NCBI RefSeq assembly: GCF_040790665.1 | Contig: NZ_CP160849.1 | Location: forward strand, 930,001-994,000 | Origin: Sulfitobacter pontiacus | GTDB taxonomy: Bacteria > Pseudomonadota > Alphaproteobacteria > Rhodobacterales > Rhodobacteraceae | Length of the DNA stretch: 64,000 nucleotides | Direction: 5' to 3' | In this document: positions 33,195 to 42,955 of the stretch, piece by piece | How the letters are laid out: the number at the start of each line of letters is the position of its first letter | How positions within the stretch are numbered: position 1 is the first letter of the stretch | Made by a program: the position numbers and the translations under genes | Notes under the pieces: model-generated | Databases searched by the model: none | What the model was told of the DNA's origin: nothing | The model's input: only the letters and a program-made list of their open reading frames with translations

Positions 33195-34367
33195 TCAGGG
33201 GCGTTCGATCGCAATCGCGGTGCCTTCACCGCCGCCAATGCAGATCGCCGCGATACCCCGTTTCAGCCCGCGCTTTTCCAGTGCGTTCAGCAGGGTCACG
33301 ATAATACGTGCGCCAGAGGCCCCGATGGGGTGGCCAAGCGCACAGGCACCGCCGTTCACGTTCACGATGTCATGGGACAGCGCCATTTCATGCATGAAGG
33401 CCAGCGGCACGACGGCAAAGGCCTCGTTCACTTCCCACAGATCAACGTCGTCTTTCTGCCAGCCCAACCGGTCCAGCAGTTTCTGCGCCGCCGGTACGGG
33501 CGCGGTAGTGAAAAGCCCCGGTGCCTGCGCGTGACTGGCGTGGCCGAGGATATGCGCGCGGACATTCAACCCTTGGGATTTGGCGGCTGTTTCAGATGCC
33601 AGCACCAATGCCGCCGCCCCGTCCGAGATGGAAGACGCATTCGCCGCCGTGACTGTGCCGCCCTCGCGGAAGGCGGGTTTGAGTTCGGGGATCTTCTCGG
33701 GCCGTGCGTTGCCGGGCTGTTCATCCGCCGAGATGGTGACCGACCCTTTACGCGATTTCAGATCAACCGCTGCGATCTCGCCATCGAACGCGCCGCTGCT
33801 TTGCGCGTCAAGCGCGCGGGACAGGGAGGCCAGCGCATAGTCATCCTGCACGGCGCGGGTGAATTGAAAGGTCTCGGCGCAGTCTTCGGCAAAGGTGCCC
33901 ATCAGCCGGCCCTTGTCATAGGCGTCTTCCAACCCGTCGAGGAACATGTGATCGATCACCTGACCGTGCCCCAACCGCGCGCCGCCGCGCATTTTCGGCA
34001 GCACATAGGGCGCATTTGTCATGCTCTCCATCCCGCCGGCGATCATGGTATCGGTCTGACCCAAGGCGATCTGGTCGAAGGCGATCATCGCCGCCTTCAT
34101 CCCCGAGCCGCACATCTTGTTCAGCGTTGTCGCCGGCACCTCTTCGCCGAGACCTGCCTTGAAGCCGGCCTGACGCGCGGGGGCTTGGCCCTGCCCTGCG
34201 GGCAACACACAGCCCATCAGCACCTCATCCACGGTATTGGTGCCGGCACCATCCAGCGCCGCCTTGATCGCATGCCCCCCCAGATCGGCCGCGGTCAGAT
34301 CGGCAAAAGCCCCCTGAAACCCGCCCATCGGCGTCCGCGCAGCCCCTGCTATCACGACTTTTTCCAT
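33195..34367 (-). CDS. thiolase family protein (acetyl-CoA acyltransferase)
   Basis: 390 residues from ATG at 34367 with GAGGGGA upstream; in-frame upstream ATGs overlap the promoter region of the STAS gene. Catalytic residues are present: Cys in NKMCGSGMKA near 87, His in NEAFAVVPLAFM near 345, and Cys/His in NGGACALGHPIGASGAR. It condenses or cleaves acyl-CoA by thiolysis (beta-oxidation or acetoacetyl-CoA formation). Without a neighbouring pathway gene the direction cannot be told. Confidence 0.9.
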   Translation of the reverse strand: MEKVVIAGAARTPMGGFQGAFADLTAADLGGHAIKAALDGAGTNTVDEVLMGCVLPAGQGQAPARQAGFKAGLGEEVPATTLNKMCGSGMKAAMIAFDQIALGQTDTMIAGGMESMTNAPYVLPKMRGGARLGHGQVIDHMFLDGLEDAYDKGRLMGTFAEDCAETFQFTRAVQDDYALASLSRALDAQSSGAFDGEIAAVDLKSRKGSVTISADEQPGNARPEKIPELKPAFREGGTVTAANASSISDGAAALVLASETAAKSQGLNVRAHILGHASHAQAPGLFTTAPVPAAQKLLDRLGWQKDDVDLWEVNEAFAVVPLAFMHEMALSHDIVNVNGGACALGHPIGASGARIIVTLLNALEKRGLKRGIAAICIGGGEGTAIAIERP

Positions 34368-34454
34368 TTCGTCCCCTCCCCGGGAAATGATCATCTTTTG
34401 GTAAGGTATCGGCGCTATGTCTTCTGGCGTCCGGCACACCTTGGAGATGACCAT

Positions 34455-34796
34455 ATGAAACTCTCGACCAGAACAGAAGGGCAGCTGCAAATCATATCCG
34501 TGATGGAAGACCGTATTGATGCCGCCGTTGCCCGCGCCTTTAAGGAAGCCATGCGGGATATGATCGAAGATGGGCCACCTGTGGTTATTCTGGATCTGGG
34601 ACAGGTGACCTTTATTGATTCCAGCGGGCTTGGCGCCGTGGTGGCGACGCTGAAACTTCTGTTGCCGGACCGCAGCCTGACGCTGGCGGGGCTGACGCCC
34701 TCGGTTGATCGGGTGTTCCGATTGACGCGGATGGACAGCGTGTTTCCCCTTTTCCCCACATTGGACGCCGCACTGGCCGCGCAGGTGCCCGCATGA
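34455..34796 (+). CDS. STAS-domain anti-sigma factor antagonist
   Basis: 113 residues, from an ATG with TTGGAGA upstream. A single STAS domain of the SpoIIAA/RsbV type; the phosphorylatable Ser lies in VTFIDSSGLGAVV near residue 58. It would bind and neutralise the anti-sigma kinase encoded next when dephosphorylated. It overlaps that gene as ATGA. No sigma factor or PP2C phosphatase gene is nearby. Confidence 0.88.
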   Translation: MKLSTRTEGQLQIISVMEDRIDAAVARAFKEAMRDMIEDGPPVVILDLGQVTFIDSSGLGAVVATLKLLLPDRSLTLAGLTPSVDRVFRLTRMDSVFPLFPTLDAALAAQVPA

Positions 34797-35272
34797 GCGC
34801 CCCGAACCGGAACGAAGGCACAGTGGGTCAGGCGGATACCCCCTATGGGTTCGAGGTGACGTTGGAAGCCTCTGCCGATGCGGTACGCGCGGCCCTTGGA
34901 CATATCCGCACAGAACTGGCCGATCGGGGACTATCGCAAGAAAACCTCGAGATTGTGGAACTGGTGCTGGCCGAGACGTTGAATAACGTGGTTGAACACG
35001 CCTATGCCGGATTGCCCCAAGCGGGGTTAATCGGGGTGCGCGGGGCCTATGCGCCTGATGACTTGCGGTTTCGCATCACCGATCTGGGCAAACCGATGCC
35101 GGGGTTCACCCTCCCCCCGGGTGAAGCATTCGATGTGCTGAAACTTGCTGACGAACTGCCGGAAGGGGGATTCGGCTGGAGCCTGATCCGGTTGCTGAGC
35201 TGCGAGCTGGAATATTCGCGCACCGGTGATATGAACCTGCTGGCGCTGCGCATTCCGCTTGCCGCCGGATAA
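34793..35272 (+). CDS. anti-sigma regulatory factor, RsbW-type histidine-kinase-like ATPase
   Basis: 159 residues with an HATPase_c fold. The N-box is ENLEIVELVLAETLNNVVEHAY near 50-71, a G1-type segment is ITDLGKPMPGF, and the G2 loop is EGGFGWSLIRLL near 122-133. It would phosphorylate the STAS protein and sequester a sigma factor or another partner, as in the RsbV/RsbW switch. The target is not visible in the window. Translationally coupled to the STAS gene. Confidence 0.87.
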   Translation: MSAPNRNEGTVGQADTPYGFEVTLEASADAVRAALGHIRTELADRGLSQENLEIVELVLAETLNNVVEHAYAGLPQAGLIGVRGAYAPDDLRFRITDLGKPMPGFTLPPGEAFDVLKLADELPEGGFGWSLIRLLSCELEYSRTGDMNLLALRIPLAAG

Positions 35273-35435
35273 GCTGGGTTTGGGGGCCGCCACTAGGGGG
35301 GCCTTTGCCGCCAGGGGTTAAGTATTGGTCACCTTTGGGGCAGCTTGAAGCAACGCTTCGCAATAGCGCCTCAAAGGTTTCATAATTCCGCCCAGCTTTG
35401 CGGGCAACGTCGGTTCTGTAGCTGCATATGGCTTC

Positions 35436-35483
35436 CCTCGGCGTTGCGTTTTAATAGCCCCCACCCAGTACGCAACGCCGAGG
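35436..35483. repeat. perfect 14-bp inverted repeat
   Basis: CCTCGGCGTTGCGT (35436-35449) is the exact reverse complement of 35470-35483, with a 20-bp spacer. It lies in the 343-bp gap 35273-35615, which has no supportable gene. Neither arm is followed by a T-run, so it is not an obvious terminator. It could be an operator, a folded leader or a mobile-element scar. Confidence 0.8.
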
Positions 35484-35492
35484 CACATTTAC

Positions 35493-35549
35493 TGTGCCCA
35501 ATCCCCCTTCATGTACCCAGCTCCCCTTTAAGTGCCCAACTGCCCTTTA
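35493..35549. repeat. three degenerate 19-bp tandem repeats
   Basis: Three back-to-back 19-bp units (35493-35511, 35512-35530, 35531-35549) follow the pattern tGTgCCCAnctnCCCTTtA. A fourth, more diverged unit may follow. They lie between the inverted repeat and the gamma-glutamyltransferase start at 35616, so they probably sit in its promoter or leader. No encoded peptide is supported. Confidence 0.65.
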
Positions 35550-35615
35550 GTGATTGCCCGCCCGTCCTGCACCGCGCTACGTTCAGGCCGATGACAGCAA
35601 CCTGAGGCCAATGAC

Positions 35616-37193
35616 ATGCGCGACTTTCACCTTCCCGGACGATCCCCCGTTCTGGCGAGCAATGGCATGTGTGCCACGTCCCATCCTTTGGCCGCAAAGA
35701 CCGCTGTCGATATTCTTGAGCGGGGCGGCAACGCGATGGATGCCGCGATTGCCGGTGCCGTGCTGCTGGGGATTTGCGAGCCGCAGATGACCGGAATCGG
35801 CGGGGATTGCTTTGTGCTGTACTCGCCAGCGGGCAGCGACGAAGTGCACGCGCTGAACGGATCGGGCCGCGCCCCTGCTGCGTTGGATGCCGCCCATTTG
35901 CGCGACGCTGGTGAAAAGACGGTACCGCTGCGCAGCGCCCACGCCGTGACCATTCCCGGCGCGATCGACGCGTTTTGCCACCTGTCCGACACCATCGGCA
36001 CTATGGGTCTGGACACGCTTCTTGCCCCTGCGATCCGCTATGCCGAAGAAGGCGTACCCGTCGCGGCACGTGTCGCCTTTGATTGGGGTAATGATGCGGG
36101 CACCTTGCAGGGGGCCGCACGCGATTTCTATCTAACCGGCGGCGAGGCCCCAAAGACCGGCGACATCTTCCGCGCCCCCGGACAGGCCGAAGTCCTGCGT
36201 CGCATCGCCAAGGACGGGCGCGATGCCTTCTATTCCGGTGAGGTGGCCGAAGATATCGTCGCCTCTCTCAATGCGATGGGGGGCAAGCACACGGCAGAGG
36301 ATTTCGCCGCCACCGCTTGCACCCCCGGTGAGCCCCTTGCCTCCACTTATCAGGGCGTTGAGGTGCTGGAACATGCGCCGAACGGACAGGGGGCCACGGC
36401 ACTGTTGATGATGAACATGCTGTCGCATTTCGACATTGCATCCATGGATCCTTGGGGCGCGGAGCGTGTGCATATCGAGGCGGAAACCGCCAAGCTGGCG
36501 TATGATGCGCGCAATCGTTTTCTGGCGGACCCGGACCATACCGCACGTCTGGCCCATATGCTTGCGCCCGAAACGGCGCAGGAGCTGGCGGCGTTGATCG
36601 ACCCGAAGAAAGCCATGCCCGACCCCGTCGCCCTGTCAGAGTCGGTGCATAAGGATACGATCTATATCACCGTGGTGGACAAGGATGGGATGTCCGTGTC
36701 GTTGATCTATTCGATCTTCCACGGTTTCGGGTCGGGCATCGCGTCGGATAAATTCGGTATCCTGCTGCAAAACCGCGGTGCTGGTTTCACCCTTGACCAA
36801 GGGCACGCGAACGAGCTGAAGGGCGGCAAGCGGCCGATGCATACGATCATTCCGGGGATGATCAAACGCGACGGTAAGGTCATCATGCCGTTTGGCGTGA
36901 TGGGCGGGGCCTACCAGCCCAATGGCCACGCGCGGTTTGTCTCTAACCTGACGGATTTCGGGCTAGACCCTCAGGCCGCCATCGACGCCCCCCGCGCGTT
37001 TTCCGACAATGGCGTCCTCAAGGTCGAACGCGGGTATAGCGATGCGGTCCGCGCCGAGCTGGCCGAGATGGGGCATAAGGTCGAAATTCCGGCCACAGCC
37101 ATCGGCGGCGCGCAGGCGATCCAGCTGCATGACAACGGTTTGCTGGAGGGGGCGAGCGACGCACGCAAGGATGGGTGTGCCCTGGGCTATTGA
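35616..37193 (+). CDS. gamma-glutamyltransferase family protein
   Basis: 525 residues. An Ntn-hydrolase that cleaves itself at the catalytic threonine, here Thr348 in HKDTIYITVVDKDG, where the small subunit would begin. GSGI and MHTIIPGM downstream are conserved. The sequence is nearer to YwrD-like members (DTxYxxVVD...FHGFGSG) than to E. coli Ggt (TTHYSVVD). There is no signal peptide (start MRDFHLPGRSPVLASNGM), so it is probably cytoplasmic. The substrate may be glutathione-like or another acyl-amide. GAGG precedes the start. Confidence 0.88.
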   Translation: MRDFHLPGRSPVLASNGMCATSHPLAAKTAVDILERGGNAMDAAIAGAVLLGICEPQMTGIGGDCFVLYSPAGSDEVHALNGSGRAPAALDAAHLRDAGEKTVPLRSAHAVTIPGAIDAFCHLSDTIGTMGLDTLLAPAIRYAEEGVPVAARVAFDWGNDAGTLQGAARDFYLTGGEAPKTGDIFRAPGQAEVLRRIAKDGRDAFYSGEVAEDIVASLNAMGGKHTAEDFAATACTPGEPLASTYQGVEVLEHAPNGQGATALLMMNMLSHFDIASMDPWGAERVHIEAETAKLAYDARNRFLADPDHTARLAHMLAPETAQELAALIDPKKAMPDPVALSESVHKDTIYITVVDKDGMSVSLIYSIFHGFGSGIASDKFGILLQNRGAGFTLDQGHANELKGGKRPMHTIIPGMIKRDGKVIMPFGVMGGAYQPNGHARFVSNLTDFGLDPQAAIDAPRAFSDNGVLKVERGYSDAVRAELAEMGHKVEIPATAIGGAQAIQLHDNGLLEGASDARKDGCALGY

Positions 37194-37229
37194 AACAGGG
37201 TGGCAGGCGCGGGTCACCCACGCTTTGCC

Positions 37230-37556
37230 TCAATTCAGCTGGAAGTGCAGCGGATAGGCCCCATCGGTGAACGGGCCGAAGAGATCGGGGATATCAGGAT
37301 GGTCCACAGGTTCGCCCGAGTAATCGGCCACGAGGTTCTGCTCGGACACATAGGCCACGTAATAGCTTTGTTCGTTTTCGGCCAGCAGGTGATAATAGGG
37401 CTGGTCTTTCTCGGGGCGGCTGTCTTCCGGAATAGCCTCGTACCATTCTTCGGTATTGGCAAATTCGGGGTCCACGTCAAAAATCACCCCTCGGAAGGGA
37501 TGTTTTTTGTGCCGGACGATCTGGCCCAAGTGGTATTTCGCGCGCGTTCTTATCAT
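37230..37556 (-). CDS. hspQ: heat shock protein HspQ (YccV-like)
   Basis: 108 residues from ATG at 37556, giving the normal family length; a longer frame to 37625 is unsupported. The conserved start AKYHLGQIVRHKKHPFRGVIFDVDP and the middle KDQPYYHLLAENEQSYYVAYVSEQNL are typical of HspQ, which acts as a specificity-enhancing factor for Lon protease in enterobacteria and binds hemimethylated DNA in vitro. Divergent from the AEC transporter. Confidence 0.92.
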   Translation of the reverse strand: MIRTRAKYHLGQIVRHKKHPFRGVIFDVDPEFANTEEWYEAIPEDSRPEKDQPYYHLLAENEQSYYVAYVSEQNLVADYSGEPVDHPDIPDLFGPFTDGAYPLHFQLN

Positions 37557-37640
37557 AACATCGGTGCACCTACCGTTCGTTCGTAGTCCCTTCAAGGGGC
37601 TTTTGTCCAATCCTGCGACGCGCAACCAAGGAAACAGTTT

Positions 37641-38522
37641 GTGAACCTCGTCCTGACAGTGCTTGAAATTGTGGCCCCAGTGTTTCTGCTCGCCGGGATC
37701 GGCTTTGCCTGGGTGAAGCTGGGGTTCGAGTATCGCATCCAGTTTGTGACCCAGCTGGCGATGACCCTATCGGTGCCCTGTCTGATTTTTGTGTCGCTGA
37801 TGACAACGCAGATCGACCCCGCCGCGCTGAGCGCTTTGTCACTGGCGACAGTGGCGGCCTATGGCGGGGTAACGCTGCTGGCCGCCGTGATCGTGCGCGT
37901 ATTCGGGTTGAACCGGCGGACCTATCTGGCCCCGATGATCTTCGGGAATACCGGCAATCTGGGTCTGCCGCTCGCGCTTTTTGCCTTTGGCGACACGGGG
38001 TTGGGTTACGCCGTTGTGGTCTTTGCCATTATGGCCATATGGTCGTTCACCTTTGGCATCTGGCTGGTGGCGGGCTCTGGCTCCTTCGGCAAGGTCATCC
38101 GTGAACCGCTGGTCTGGGGCACGGCATTGGGCGCATTGTTTCTGGTGCAAGGCTGGGAAACGCCGGTGTTTCTGACCAATACGCTGTCCCTGCTCGGTCA
38201 GATGGCGATCCCGATTATGCTGATCACATTGGGCGTTGCCGTGGCACGGCTGTCTCCCGGCGGGATCGGGCGCGCAGTGGTGTTGTCACTGATCAAGCTT
38301 GCGATCTGCATTGGCATCGCCGCCTTGGCGGGCTGGTTCTTTGACCTTGATAAAATCGCTTTTGGCGTGCTGGTCTTGCAGGTTGCGACACCGGTGGCGG
38401 TGACATCCTACCTACTGGCAGAGAAATACGGTGCGGATGCGCAGTCTGTCGCGGGGCTGGTTGTCGTCTCTACCGTGCTATCGGTTGCCGCTTTACCGCT
38501 TATGCTGGGGTTTCTGCTGTAA
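37641..38522 (+). CDS. AEC family transporter (auxin efflux carrier-like)
   Basis: 293 residues from a GTG start at 37641 preceded by AAGGAAA. About ten membrane helices in two inverted halves. The central FGNTGNLGLPLALFAFG motif and the C-terminal LQVATPVAVTSYLLAEKYGAD segment are diagnostic of the AEC family. Inner membrane; exports or imports small carboxylates in characterised bacterial members, with substrate unknown here. Single gene. Confidence 0.9.
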   Translation: MNLVLTVLEIVAPVFLLAGIGFAWVKLGFEYRIQFVTQLAMTLSVPCLIFVSLMTTQIDPAALSALSLATVAAYGGVTLLAAVIVRVFGLNRRTYLAPMIFGNTGNLGLPLALFAFGDTGLGYAVVVFAIMAIWSFTFGIWLVAGSGSFGKVIREPLVWGTALGALFLVQGWETPVFLTNTLSLLGQMAIPIMLITLGVAVARLSPGGIGRAVVLSLIKLAICIGIAALAGWFFDLDKIAFGVLVLQVATPVAVTSYLLAEKYGADAQSVAGLVVVSTVLSVAALPLMLGFLL

Positions 38523-38593
38523 TTTCTGGTGGGCGTCGGCAGGGCAATCTGATAAACTAAATGTAATAAAAACACGATAAAAGCGAGAGGCCG

Positions 38594-39184
38594 ATGAGCA
38601 GAACCTTTTGCGCCCTGATAATTGCTGTGCTTTTGGCATCATGTAGTGGCGGTCCGACCAGTGCCCCACGAGACCTTGATAACGCATGTGCGATTCTCAA
38701 AGAGCGCCCAGAATATTACCGCGCATTCCGTGCAGCTGAACGCCGTTGGGGCGTGCCCGTCCATGTGCAGATGGCGACGATCCATCAGGAAAGCAAATTC
38801 ATCGCGGACGCCCGTACGCCGTTCCGCTATGTCATCGGCGTGATCCCCATGGGCCGACAGTCCAGCGCCTTTGGCTACAGCCAGGCGCTTGATGCGACAT
38901 GGGATGAATATCTGGCCGAAGCTGGCGGTTTCCGCGCCAAGCGCGACCGGATCAACGACGCGTCGGATTTCATGGGGTGGTACATGAACAAGAGCCGCGA
39001 CAAGAACGGCATCCCCCTGCATGACGCGGAAAACCAGTATCTGGCCTATCACGAAGGCAACACAGGCTATGCGCGCCAAAGCTATAATTCGAAACCCTGG
39101 CTGGTCGCCGTGGCCCGCAAGGTGCGTGCGCGCTCCGATATGTACCAGCAGCAGATTGCAGGGTGTCGCCTGTCACGTTGGTAA
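38594..39184 (+). CDS. lytic transglycosylase SLT-domain lipoprotein
   Basis: 196 residues. A lipoprotein signal with lipobox LLASC (Cys17) precedes a lysozyme-like domain. The catalytic Glu lies in MATIHQESKFIADA near residue 65, with SSAFGYSQALDATWDEY and YLAYHEGNTGYAR as the family's second and third motifs. It would cleave peptidoglycan glycan strands from the outer membrane. GAGAGG precedes the ATG. A bidirectional terminator follows. Confidence 0.9.
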   Translation: MSRTFCALIIAVLLASCSGGPTSAPRDLDNACAILKERPEYYRAFRAAERRWGVPVHVQMATIHQESKFIADARTPFRYVIGVIPMGRQSSAFGYSQALDATWDEYLAEAGGFRAKRDRINDASDFMGWYMNKSRDKNGIPLHDAENQYLAYHEGNTGYARQSYNSKPWLVAVARKVRARSDMYQQQIAGCRLSRW

Positions 39185-39205
39185 GCTGACCAACACCGGA
39201 TAAAG

Positions 39206-39239
39206 AAAGGGCCCCGAACGTATGTTCGGGGCCCTTTTT
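39206..39239. terminator. bidirectional terminator between transglycosylase and lolA-type gene
   Basis: AAAGGGCCCCGAAC pairs perfectly with GTTCGGGGCCCTTT around GTAT, with T/A runs on both flanks. It serves both convergent genes, ending at 39184 and 39242. Confidence 0.93.
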
Positions 39240-39241
39240 CC

Positions 39242-39844
39242 TTAGCGGTTCACCTGACCGGGACTGCCGACGTCAAACAGTTTGTTGGGCAGGCTGCCGC
39301 CTTTCTGCAGGTCGCCCAGAACCACGGTGGTCTTGGTGCCGTTGCCGTCGTTGATGATCCACTGGCGCAGCTCGACCGGGTTGCCGGTGAACTTCAGCTC
39401 GATATTGCCATATTCAGGATGCGCGGGGTCTTGGGCGCGCACGGTGGTCGCGGTGCCGTCATAGTTATGACCCGTCACCATCTTGGCCTGCCCCAGGTTC
39501 ACATTCGCGGCCAGAATGATCGACAGCGGCGTTTTGGACAGCGGGTATGTCTCTGCCGGTTGGTTGGATTTCTTGTCGTAGATCACAACCGTATTGCTGC
39601 CCGCCACGACAATCCCCGAATCCGGTGCGTTGTATTCAAAGCGCACTTTGCCCGGACGTTTGATGTAGATCGTGCCGGTGCTGATCGAGCCGTCGTCGTT
39701 GATCTGGGTAAATTCGCCCTTGGCGGTTTTCAGATCGTTAAGATAGCCGGAAATCGCGTTCAGCGGCAGTTTGTCGGCGGCGGCGGGCATCACAGCTGCC
39801 AACCCCAGACCAATGGCCAGAACGGTGGTGGTAACAAAACGCAT
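39242..39844 (-). CDS. lolA: outer-membrane lipoprotein carrier LolA-like protein
   Basis: 200 residues from ATG at 39844, preceded by AGGAAG; two adjacent ATG codons make the exact start uncertain by one residue. A signal peptide (to AAADK) leads into a LolA fold: YLNDLKTAKGEFTQINDDGSISTGTIYIKRPGKVRFEY is the hallmark N-terminal segment. It is a periplasmic shuttle carrying lipoproteins from LolCDE to the outer membrane. It lies after ftsK, as in many alphaproteobacteria, but a terminator separates the two. Confidence 0.92.
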   Translation of the reverse strand: MRFVTTTVLAIGLGLAAVMPAAADKLPLNAISGYLNDLKTAKGEFTQINDDGSISTGTIYIKRPGKVRFEYNAPDSGIVVAGSNTVVIYDKKSNQPAETYPLSKTPLSIILAANVNLGQAKMVTGHNYDGTATTVRAQDPAHPEYGNIELKFTGNPVELRQWIINDGNGTKTTVVLGDLQKGGSLPNKLFDVGSPGQVNR

Positions 39845-39949
39845 CATAGTCTTCCTATTCTTATTCCAGTGCCTTGCCTTCGACATAGGGCTTCGCGTCA
39901 TGATATACGATATCACGCAGCAGGATATCGCCTAACACGCCCGAAATGC

Positions 39950-39981
39950 AAAAGGGGCTGGCCTGTTCCCAAGCCAACCCC
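39950..39981 (-). terminator. terminator after ftsK
   Basis: On the minus strand GGGGTTGGCT pairs with GGCCAGCCCC (two wobbles) and is followed by TTTT. It lies 36 bp after the ftsK stop. Confidence 0.8.
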
Positions 39982-40016
39982 CGGCGTCGCAATGACGTTC
40001 CGATTATTTTTGCGCG

Positions 40017-42938
40017 CTACCCCTGCTCTGGTATCAGAATCTCGCGCTTGCCCACGTGGTTGGCTGGCGAAACAAGGCCCGCGTCCTCCATCTGTTCAAC
40101 CAGACGCGCGGCTTTGTTATAGCCGATGCCCAGTTTCCGCTGGATGTAGGATGTCGAACATTTGCGGTCTTTTGCCACGATCGCCACGGCCGTGTCATAT
40201 TGCGCGTCTTCGCTGTCGGTATTGCCGCCCAGACCCAGAACCGCGTCGATGTTCCCTTCTTGGTCATCGGAGGGCCCTTCGACCACACCCGACACATAAT
40301 CAGGTTCACCATAGGCCTTGAGGTGGTTCACGATCTCTTCGACCTCTTCGTCGCTGACAAAGGGACCGTGGCAGCGCACGATCTTGGACCCGCCCGCCAT
40401 ATAGAGCATGTCACCCATGCCAAGGAGCTGTTCGGCGCCCATCTCGCCCAGGATCGTACGGCTGTCGATCTTGGAGGTCACCTGGAAGGAAATCCGCGTC
40501 GGGAAGTTCGCCTTGATCGTGCCGGTGATGACATCGACCGAAGGACGCTGTGTTGCCATGATCAGGTGAATACCCGATGCCCGCGCCATCTGTGCCAGAC
40601 GCTGGATGCAGGCTTCGATCTCTTTGCCCGCGACCATCATCAGATCGGCCATCTCGTCCACGATCACGACGATATAGGGCAGCGCTTCGGGCTTGAATTC
40701 ATCCGTCTCGAAGATCGGCTCGCCCGTATCCTCGTCAAAGCCGGTCTGAACGGTGCGGCTGAACATCTCTCCCTTGGCCAGGGCCTCGCGGACGCGACCG
40801 TTATAGCCTTCGATGTTGCGCACGCCCATCTTGGACATCTTGCGATAGCGCTCTTCCATCTCGCCCACGGTCCACTTCAGCGCGACAACGGCCTTTTTCG
40901 GATCGGTCACAACGGGGGACAGCAGATGCGGGATGCCGTCATAGACCGACAGTTCCAGCATCTTGGGGTCGATCATGATCATTCGGCATTCTTCCGGCGT
41001 CAGCTTGTACAGCAGCGACAGGATCATTGTGTTAATGGCAACGGATTTACCCGAACCGGTGGTCCCCGCGATCAGCAGGTGAGGCATCTTGGCAAGGTTC
41101 GCGACCACAGGGTCACCGCCAATGTCTTTACCCAAGGCCAGCGGCAGACGCATGGTGCTGTCGCCGAAATCACGCGCGGCGAGGATTTCGCGCAGCACGA
41201 CTTTCTCGCGGTTCTCGTTGGGTAGTTCGATCCCGATCACGCTGCGCCCCGGCACAGTGGACACACGCGCCGACAGTGCCGCCATAGAGCGCGCGATATC
41301 GTCCGCCAGACCGATCACACGGCTCGCCTTGAGGCCCGGTGCCGGTTCCAGCTCGTACATGGTGACAACGGGGCCCGGACGGACAGCGACGATTTCACCC
41401 TTCACGCCATAGTCATCCAGCACGTTTTCCAGCATGCGCGCGTTCTCTTCCAGCGCGTCGTCGCTCAAGTGCAGGCGTTCGACATTATCCGGGCTTTCCA
41501 GCAGGTTCAGCGGCGGCAGTTCAAATCCGGGATGCGTGTCTTCAAAGGTCAACGCAGGCTGTGCCTCGGCCTGAGCCTGTTTGCTAGGCTGCACCGGCTT
41601 GCGCATCTGCGGCTGCACCACCTTGCGCGGCTGAGCCACGGGGATCTGCATGGCCGGTTCCCGCTCTGCCTCTTGCAGTGGCAGGTGGCTGTCGGTCATC
41701 GGTTCATCATCCAGAACCGCCATATCCGCGTCGTGATCTGGTTCAGAGGGGGTTAGCTCAAGCACGGGGCGTTCCGCGACCAAAGGCGCACGGCTTGCGG
41801 TTAAAGGCGGCTCCGCCCGAGTAGGGGAGGGGGCCGGCGCACCGGTCAATGGCGGCTCTTCGCGGCGGGCACCACGCGCGGTGGTATCCAGCAGCAGCGG
41901 ATCAGGGCCACGCCCGCGACCACGGGTCAAGGGGGCGGTGGTGGCCGTATGCACAGCCCCGCCGGTCCGCACGCGGCTTTTGATCACATCGGCGATCTTG
42001 GATTTGATACGGTCGCTGCTGGGGGCTTCGCCCAGTTCGGGTTCAGCCCATGTCTCGACCAGTTCAGGTTCGGGCAGCGGGTCGGCGCGTTTGACCAGCG
42101 TCGGCATTTTCGACAGGAGGCCGGTTTTTGGCGCAGCTGCAGGCGCGTCGCTATAGGCCAATTCGTCGTCATAGTATCCTTGGCTGGCCGCGAATTGCGC
42201 GTTCTCCTCGGCCTCGATCCGGTTGCGTTCGCGGCGCTCAAGCTGGCGGGCCTGAATGCCCTGCGCGGCGGCAACCGCCCCCGACGCACCCCGCCCCAGA
42301 AGGGTCATCAATCCGGCATAAGCCATGATCAGCCCGACCAGCATGAAGCGGAACAGACGTTGCAGTTCAAGTCGGGTGAAGCCGACAACAAAGGCACCAA
42401 AGGCAAGGATCGCCACGCCCATCAACAGCGACATCAGCTTGATCGTAAAGGTCGACCCGATCGGCAGGACGGTCAGGATCACGCCCATGACCGTGTCGCC
42501 AAAAAGTCCGCCCAGACCAAAGCTATGGGTTTGCAGCCAAGCCGCATCCGGCGTCAGCGTTGCCCCGTAGATCGAACACAAGGCGACGGCAATCGGGGCA
42601 AAGATCAAACGGCCAACGGCGCGTTCCTCGCCGCGGTGCAGGGCAAAGCGTGCGCCCCAGGCCAGCAGGATTGCCGCGACAGACCACGCGCCCCAGCCCA
42701 CGATCATGAACAAAGGCGCGGCCAGCGACGCGCCCATGCGCCCCAGCCAGTTCTGCACCGGCGCATCGGTGGACACCATAAAGTTGGGATCGTCAGGGGT
42801 GTAGCTGCCGATCATCATGGCGGCCATAAGGCCCAGGGCGATCAGCCCGAGGCCCAACAGCTCCTTGCCGCGTTTTTCGATCGCTTCGGCCATGTTGGTG
42901 TCTAGCAAAGGGTCGCGCCCACGTGTCTGATATGCCAT
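40017..42938 (-). CDS. ftsK: DNA translocase FtsK
   Basis: 973 residues. Four to five N-terminal membrane helices (about 25-200) tether it at the septum. A Pro/Glu-rich linker spans about 230-440. The RecA-like motor has Walker [14 protein letters not shown] near 620 and Walker [14 protein letters not shown]. The C-terminal winged-helix gamma domain ([31 protein letters not shown]) would read KOPS-like sequences. It pumps chromosome ends during division and activates XerCD at dif. GAGGGA lies eight bases upstream. It follows the aminotransferase gene by 17 bp. Confidence 0.97.
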   Translation of the reverse strand: MAYQTRGRDPLLDTNMAEAIEKRGKELLGLGLIALGLMAAMMIGSYTPDDPNFMVSTDAPVQNWLGRMGASLAAPLFMIVGWGAWSVAAILLAWGARFALHRGEERAVGRLIFAPIAVALCSIYGATLTPDAAWLQTHSFGLGGLFGDTVMGVILTVLPIGSTFTIKLMSLLMGVAILAFGAFVVGFTRLELQRLFRFMLVGLIMAYAGLMTLLGRGASGAVAAAQGIQARQLERRERNRIEAEENAQFAASQGYYDDELAYSDAPAAAPKTGLLSKMPTLVKRADPLPEPELVETWAEPELGEAPSSDRIKSKIADVIKSRVRTGGAVHTATTAPLTRGRGRGPDPLLLDTTARGARREEPPLTGAPAPSPTRAEPPLTASRAPLVAERPVLELTPSEPDHDADMAVLDDEPMTDSHLPLQEAEREPAMQIPVAQPRKVVQPQMRKPVQPSKQAQAEAQPALTFEDTHPGFELPPLNLLESPDNVERLHLSDDALEENARMLENVLDDYGVKGEIVAVRPGPVVTMYELEPAPGLKASRVIGLADDIARSMAALSARVSTVPGRSVIGIELPNENREKVVLREILAARDFGDSTMRLPLALGKDIGGDPVVANLAKMPHLLIAGTTGSGKSVAINTMILSLLYKLTPEECRMIMIDPKMLELSVYDGIPHLLSPVVTDPKKAVVALKWTVGEMEERYRKMSKMGVRNIEGYNGRVREALAKGEMFSRTVQTGFDEDTGEPIFETDEFKPEALPYIVVIVDEMADLMMVAGKEIEACIQRLAQMARASGIHLIMATQRPSVDVITGTIKANFPTRISFQVTSKIDSRTILGEMGAEQLLGMGDMLYMAGGSKIVRCHGPFVSDEEVEEIVNHLKAYGEPDYVSGVVEGPSDDQEGNIDAVLGLGGNTDSEDAQYDTAVAIVAKDRKCSTSYIQRKLGIGYNKAARLVEQMEDAGLVSPANHVGKREILIPEQG

Positions 42939-42955
42939 TGCTCTGATCCCTCGTC

